A stretch of 64,000 nt of DNA. It comes from Flavobacteriales bacterium (GTDB taxonomy: Bacteria; Bacteroidota; Bacteroidia; Flavobacteriales_D; Sanyastnellaceae). Shown here piece after piece: positions 60,630 to 64,000 of this stretch. Each line of letters begins with the position of its first letter. Within the stretch, counting starts at the first letter, position 1. The notes below the pieces were generated by a model that was not told where the DNA came from, made no database searches, and saw only the letters and a list, made by a program, of their open reading frames with translations. The stretch covers positions 1 through 64,000 of the forward strand of contig JAKVAX010000017.1 of the NCBI GenBank assembly GCA_022447625.1. The letters are read 5' to 3'. The position numbers and the translations under genes are program-made.

Positions 60630-61922
60630 ATGAACGAAGACTACCTACAGTATTTGTGGCGTTTCCAACAGCTTGGAAATACCCAATTAACCACCACTTC
60701 AGGCAAAGATGTCAGTGTGTTATTTCAAGGCCACTGGAATCGAAATGCCGGACCGGATTTCCTTGAGGCTAAACTTCGAATCGGAAAAGAACTCTGGATT
60801 GGGAGTGTTGAGATCCATCTACGATCTTCTGACTGGCGAAGGCACCATCACGCGCATGATCCTGCCTACCAAAATGTGATTTTACATGTGGTGTATGAAG
60901 ATGATGAGCCACTGGTCAATGCAGCAGGGCAGGAAGTACCTACGCTTATCGTTGAGCGTCATTTGGACAGCGATCATTACAACTACTACTGCCATTTTGT
61001 TGAACACCATTCCGCGCTAGCGTGTGAAAAGAACTTAGGAGAAGTAGATGAATTCAAACGTAACAATTGGCTTCACCGCATGGCCATTGAACGATTGGAA
61101 AGACGAACAGAACGCGTGAAGGCATTGCTCGAACGCTACCATCAAGATTGGAACGCAGTGTGGTGGCATATGCTCTGCCGGTCATTCGGCTTCGGATTAA
61201 ATCAAATCGCCTACGAACAATTAGCCATGACCTTGAATTGGAAGTGGCTCGCTAAGATGGTTGGGAATCCGCAGAAGATTGGAGACGTGTTGCTTTGCCA
61301 TTCCTCTTGGATCGAATTAGATAAACGACTGGAGTCACATCAAAAGCCACGTGAAAACTACCAACACTTTCAGCGTTTGCATGAGGTGACTCCTATAGCT
61401 CCTTCGAATTGGCGTCGGGGTAAAATGAAACCCGCAAATCACCCCAGGGTGCGGCTCGGACAGTTGACTGCACTCATTGAAAATGGCTGGTTGCAGTGGA
61501 GAATAGCCAGCATGTGTGAAGACCTAGATGAACTAATGAAGGTACTTGATGTTAGTATTACAGTTGATCGCCTCACGCTTCAGTTAGAAGCACGTGAAAC
61601 AGCACGAATAGGAAGGGCAGCACGAGAGCGCATTATTACCAATGCGATTATCCCTGTTGTTTTCTATTTCGGAAGACTCCACGGAGATCAAAAGCTGATT
61701 GATCGAATGCTCGATTGGCAAGACCGACTAAAACCAGAAGACAATCGGATAATCCGAATGTGGACGCAGACCGGATGGAAACCGCGAAGCATGCTCGAAA
61801 CGCAAGGACAACTCCATTTATTCGAGCAATATTGCAGCGGAAAAAAATGCTTATCTTGCCTCATTGGGATTACACTGTTGAATGACCACAAAAATGATCC
61901 AACGAATACTCGACATCTTTGA
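60630..61922 (+). CDS. DUF2851 family protein
   Basis: A 430-residue soluble protein of the DUF2851 family, common in Bacteroidota. The N-terminus NEDYLQYLWRFQQLGNTQLTTTSGKDVSV, then FQGHWNRNAGPDFLEAKLRIGKELWIGSVEIHLRSSDWRRHHHAHDPAYQNVILHVV are the family signature; the acidic and histidine-rich pattern resembles a nuclease-like site (GPDFLEA...GSVEIH), which is only a suggestion. The C-terminal part has FFLxCS-like KKCLSCLIGITLL. The gene overlaps the PspC-like gene by 41 bases. It has an exact 13-mer word near residue 129. Confidence 0.85.
   Translation: MNEDYLQYLWRFQQLGNTQLTTTSGKDVSVLFQGHWNRNAGPDFLEAKLRIGKELWIGSVEIHLRSSDWRRHHHAHDPAYQNVILHVVYEDDEPLVNAAGQEVPTLIVERHLDSDHYNYYCHFVEHHSALACEKNLGEVDEFKRNNWLHRMAIERLERRTERVKALLERYHQDWNAVWWHMLCRSFGFGLNQIAYEQLAMTLNWKWLAKMVGNPQKIGDVLLCHSSWIELDKRLESHQKPRENYQHFQRLHEVTPIAPSNWRRGKMKPANHPRVRLGQLTALIENGWLQWRIASMCEDLDELMKVLDVSITVDRLTLQLEARETARIGRAARERIITNAIIPVVFYFGRLHGDQKLIDRMLDWQDRLKPEDNRIIRMWTQTGWKPRSMLETQGQLHLFEQYCSGKKCLSCLIGITLLNDHKNDPTNTRHL
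61010..61022 (+). repeat. TTCCGCGCTAGCG word, copy 7 (in the DUF2851 gene)
   Basis: Exact 13-mer on the plus strand, followed by T. Reads TCC-GCG-CTA-GCG (Ser-Ala-Leu-Ala), the same register as the copy in sppA. Confidence 0.75.
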
Positions 61923-62121
61923 AATCAACGCCTTCGGGGTGTGCGCTTGGTGGGGTAATAAACTCGGGATCAAGGCGCATCGTGTACGATTGTCGTTCAT
62001 CTATCTTTCATTCATCACACTTGGTTCACCGATCATCATTTACTTGATCATGGCCTTTATCCTTGAAAACAAGCATTATTTCAAACCTTCACGTAAGAGA
62101 AGAACTATCTGGGAACTGTAA
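61882..62121 (+). CDS. PspC-domain-like small membrane protein
   Basis: A 79-residue protein with one long hydrophobic stretch (LSFIYLSFITLGSPIIIYLIMAFIL, about 38-62). The pattern FGVCAWWGNKLGIKAHRVRLSFIYLSFITLGSPIIIYLIMAF resembles the PspC module (GVCGGLAEYFGIDPTLVRL...). In other bacteria PspC proteins sense membrane stress; the role here is not established. The start lies inside the end of the DUF2851 gene and the K+ channel gene begins eight bases after its stop, so the three are likely co-expressed. The basic tail KPSRKRRTIW suggests a cytoplasmic end. Confidence 0.7.
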   Translation: MTTKMIQRILDIFEINAFGVCAWWGNKLGIKAHRVRLSFIYLSFITLGSPIIIYLIMAFILENKHYFKPSRKRRTIWEL

Positions 62122-62128
62122 TTCTTAA

Positions 62129-63154
62129 GTGAGGAATGAGGTAAAAATATTCTCGCGAATTTTCTTCGCGCTGAGTCTCCTACTTGGAATCGTACTTCTG
62201 GGAAGCATCGGATATATGTTCCTTGAAGATTACACCTTCATTGAGGCCTTTTACATGACGATGATCACCATCTCGACGGTGGGTTATCGTGAAGTCCATC
62301 CTCTTTCGAATGCTGGGATGATCTTCACCGCTATGTTGATCCTTACTAGTATCGGTACCTTTACCTATGCGATTTCCGCAATTACAACGTATTTTGTTGC
62401 CGGAGAATACCGAAACCGATTCAAAGCCGCCAAAGTGAAAAAAGAGATCGAGAAATATGAAAACCATGTCATCGTTTGTGGCTTTGGTCGTGTCGGGCAA
62501 ATGGCTGCGAGTCAGTTAGAGTCTCATGACCAACAAGTGGTGGTAATTGAAATGGATGAAGGAAAGATCGATCTGATCAATGAAACCAAGCCTTATTGGT
62601 GTATTCATGGAAATGCTACGCAAGATGAACTTTTGCAACGCGCTGGAACTGATAAGGCGCAGGCATTGATTACAACCCTTCCAGATGATGCGGCCAATCT
62701 ATACGTAGTACTCACGGCGAAAGAGCTCAACAATCGCTTGACCTTGATTAGTCGAGCATCTAAATCGGAATCGGTAAAGAAGTTGCGCATCGCTGGTGCA
62801 GATAACGTAATCATGCCTGATAGCGTGGGTGGGGCACACATGGCTTCGCTTGTCGTGACACCAGATGTGATTGACTTCATCGACCATATTCGTATTCAAG
62901 GAGAAGGGGAAATCAACCTCGAAGAAGTTGCCTTCACTGATCTTCCACCTGATTTCCAGTACCAAACTTTGGGTGAACTGGATGTGCGTAATCGCATCGG
63001 AGTCAATATCATCGGCTTTAAAACTACTGATGGTCAATACATCATTAACCCAGGGTCTGAAACCCGCATTGTTCCGAACTCAAAACTTTTCGTCCTCGGA
63101 AACCCGAAGCAGATCAAACTGCTGAATCGTATCTTCGGCATCCAAGCGACTTAA
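62129..63154 (+). CDS. Potassium channel with TrkA (RCK) NAD-binding domains
   Basis: A 341-residue K+ channel or potassium-uptake regulator, starting with GTG. The membrane part (about 1-95) has helix FALSLLLGIVLLGSIGYMFL, the pore loop and filter TMITISTVGYREVHPLS (TVGY is a selectivity filter) and a third helix. The cytoplasmic RCK N-domain begins HVIVCGFGRVGQMAASQLESHDQQVVVIEMDE (GxGxxG, about 112-140) and a TrkA-C-like domain ends ...NSKLFVLGNPKQIKLL. A single pore loop per chain implies a tetramer. Gating ligand is not known. It follows the PspC-like gene closely. Confidence 0.92.
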   Translation: MRNEVKIFSRIFFALSLLLGIVLLGSIGYMFLEDYTFIEAFYMTMITISTVGYREVHPLSNAGMIFTAMLILTSIGTFTYAISAITTYFVAGEYRNRFKAAKVKKEIEKYENHVIVCGFGRVGQMAASQLESHDQQVVVIEMDEGKIDLINETKPYWCIHGNATQDELLQRAGTDKAQALITTLPDDAANLYVVLTAKELNNRLTLISRASKSESVKKLRIAGADNVIMPDSVGGAHMASLVVTPDVIDFIDHIRIQGEGEINLEEVAFTDLPPDFQYQTLGELDVRNRIGVNIIGFKTTDGQYIINPGSETRIVPNSKLFVLGNPKQIKLLNRIFGIQAT

Positions 63155-63172
63155 ATGAACCTCGTGTTTGGT

Positions 63173-63180
63173 TATATTTG
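63173..63180 (+). promoter_or_regulatory. Putative -7 promoter box of the alanine symporter gene
   Basis: TATATTTG matches TAnnTTTG exactly and ends 21 bases before the ATG at 63202. Confidence 0.55.
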
Positions 63181-63201
63181 GCCGACACCAATCCTTAATC
63201 C

Positions 63202-64000
63202 ATGATCAAATCAATACTGAGACTAAGCCTCATTCTGTCATTTTTTGCCTTTTCTGTGCCGCAAATGGTATGGGCTCAAGACGAAGATGTTCCAACGATT
63301 AGCGAAGCACAAGAAACAACGGTGCCGGCAAATGAAATGGAGCCGCAGGAACGCACATTTAATGATGCGATCAATGATTTCATGGAGCCGATTACAGGTG
63401 CCGTGGGTATGGTGATCTTCTTCACTGTTCCGCTTTTTGGTCAAGACATTCCTTTCGTATTGATCTGGCTGATTACTGGGGCCTTGATCTTCACGGTCTT
63501 CTTTAAGTTCATCAACTTCAGAGGGTTCAGGCATGCTTTGGACGTGGTCCGAGGAAAGTACGATGATCCGAACCACGCTGGTGAGGTATCACACTTCCAG
63601 GCACTGACTGCAGCACTTTCAGGAACAGTAGGTGTAGGTAATATCGCAGGGGTGGCCGTGGCAATCTCGCTCGGTGGGCCTGGAGCGACCTTTTGGATGA
63701 TCATGGCCGGCTTGTTCGGGATGTCATCGAAGTTTGTTGAATGTACACTCGGCGTGAAGTACCGTAATAAGAACGAAGATGGATCTGTTTCAGGTGGACC
63801 GATGTACTACCTGAGCAAAGGACTGGCTGCTCAAAACAAGGCTGGATTCGGTAAAGTATTGGCCATCATTTTTGCGATTGCTTGTATCGGGGGATCACTT
63901 GGAGGTGGTTGTATGGTTCAAATTAACCAGGCCACAGGTCAGCTGATTACTGTAACTGGAGGTGAGTCAAGCTTCCTTGCCGGACAAGGTTGGATGTTTG
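63202..64000 (+). CDS. Alanine:cation symporter family protein, 3'-truncated by window end
   Basis: First 266 residues of an AgcS-type sodium (or proton)/alanine symporter; the gene runs past the window. A signal-like hydrophobic N-terminus ([25 protein letters not shown]) precedes a Glu-rich segment that is unusual for the family, where the first helix normally comes earlier. The family region starts at [21 protein letters not shown], with [58 protein letters not shown] (the AGCS signature), [12 protein letters not shown]. Expected further helices lie beyond 64000. The promoter box upstream suggests it is transcribed on its own. Confidence 0.9.
   Translation, partial: MIKSILRLSLILSFFAFSVPQMVWAQDEDVPTISEAQETTVPANEMEPQERTFNDAINDFMEPITGAVGMVIFFTVPLFGQDIPFVLIWLITGALIFTVFFKFINFRGFRHALDVVRGKYDDPNHAGEVSHFQALTAALSGTVGVGNIAGVAVAISLGGPGATFWMIMAGLFGMSSKFVECTLGVKYRNKNEDGSVSGGPMYYLSKGLAAQNKAGFGKVLAIIFAIACIGGSLGGGCMVQINQATGQLITVTGGESSFLAGQGWMF

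Noticed and set aside
1-64000. tRNA or rRNA genes
   Set aside because: I looked through the gene-free gaps for T-loop-like words and cloverleaf patterns and saw none; a proper scan (tRNAscan-SE, Infernal) would be decisive.

Overview
The window looks like a chromosomal segment of a Bacteroidota bacterium, probably order Flavobacteriales and perhaps a Cryomorphaceae/Schleiferiaceae-type marine lineage; that finer placement is inference. The evidence is three secreted proteins with type IX secretion (T9SS) C-terminal sorting domains, PorG-like and PorE-like T9SS components, a type III glutamine synthetase, a TonB receptor with a carboxypeptidase-like N-terminal domain, a GH109 enzyme, and several promoter boxes of the Bacteroidota form TAnnTTTG. 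Gene density is high, and almost all genes are ordinary chromosomal ones. I see no rRNA, tRNA, CRISPR array, prophage or intact insertion sequence.

Layout. 1-6.6 kb: sucD, a T9SS-sorted protein, a GH109 oxidoreductase-fold glycosidase, folK and a deoxynucleoside kinase. 6.8-12.5 kb: sppA, a TrmH-type methyltransferase, a PorG-like barrel and a TPR/OmpA-like lipoprotein. 12.5-22.7 kb, mostly minus strand: accA, rdgB, then a menaquinone cluster (menE, menC, a YeiB-like membrane protein, menA, menB, menD, menF and a MenI-like thioesterase). 22.7-33.8 kb: PhoB-type response regulator, rsmG, ECF sigma factor, glycosyltransferase, T9SS-sorted lysyl-endopeptidase-like protease, uvrB, the rpsF-rpsR-rplI operon and a metallo-beta-lactamase-fold lipoprotein. 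33.9-41.7 kb: dnaX, TonB receptor, S4-domain protein, GNAT, aminotransferase and a paralogous pair of Cys-motif membrane proteins. 42-48.6 kb: a coupled three-gene glycosyltransferase cassette, then an ATP-grasp ligase coupled to a fused N-formylglutamate-amidohydrolase/DUF1704 metallopeptidase. 48.7-64 kb: a PNGase F-like T9SS protein, glnN, porE (split), purM-like, prfA, pyrF, DUF2851, a PspC-like protein, a K+ channel/TrkA protein and the start of an alanine:cation symporter.

What stands out. (1) A 13-14 nt word, TTCCGCGCTAGCG(A), occurs exactly seven times, always inside genes, on both strands and in three reading-frame registers, with several one-mismatch copies; this points to selection on the DNA word itself. 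(2) A composite intergenic repeat with two hairpins, the second always directly preceded by GTAG as in REP/RAYT elements, occurs as five units at four sites in one orientation. (3) dnaX carries an A10 run with the heptamer A AAA AAG exactly where the reading frame breaks, so tau would need -1 frameshifting or slippage. (4) Two exported proteins are each cut by one in-frame stop codon (TAA in porE, TGA in the MBL lipoprotein). (5) The ATP-grasp plus FGase-DUF1704 pair is a good candidate for an uncharacterised ligation/hydrolysis system.

Start sites were moved to the most plausible ATG/GTG/TTG using signal peptides, family alignment from memory and overlap with neighbours. No database search was possible.
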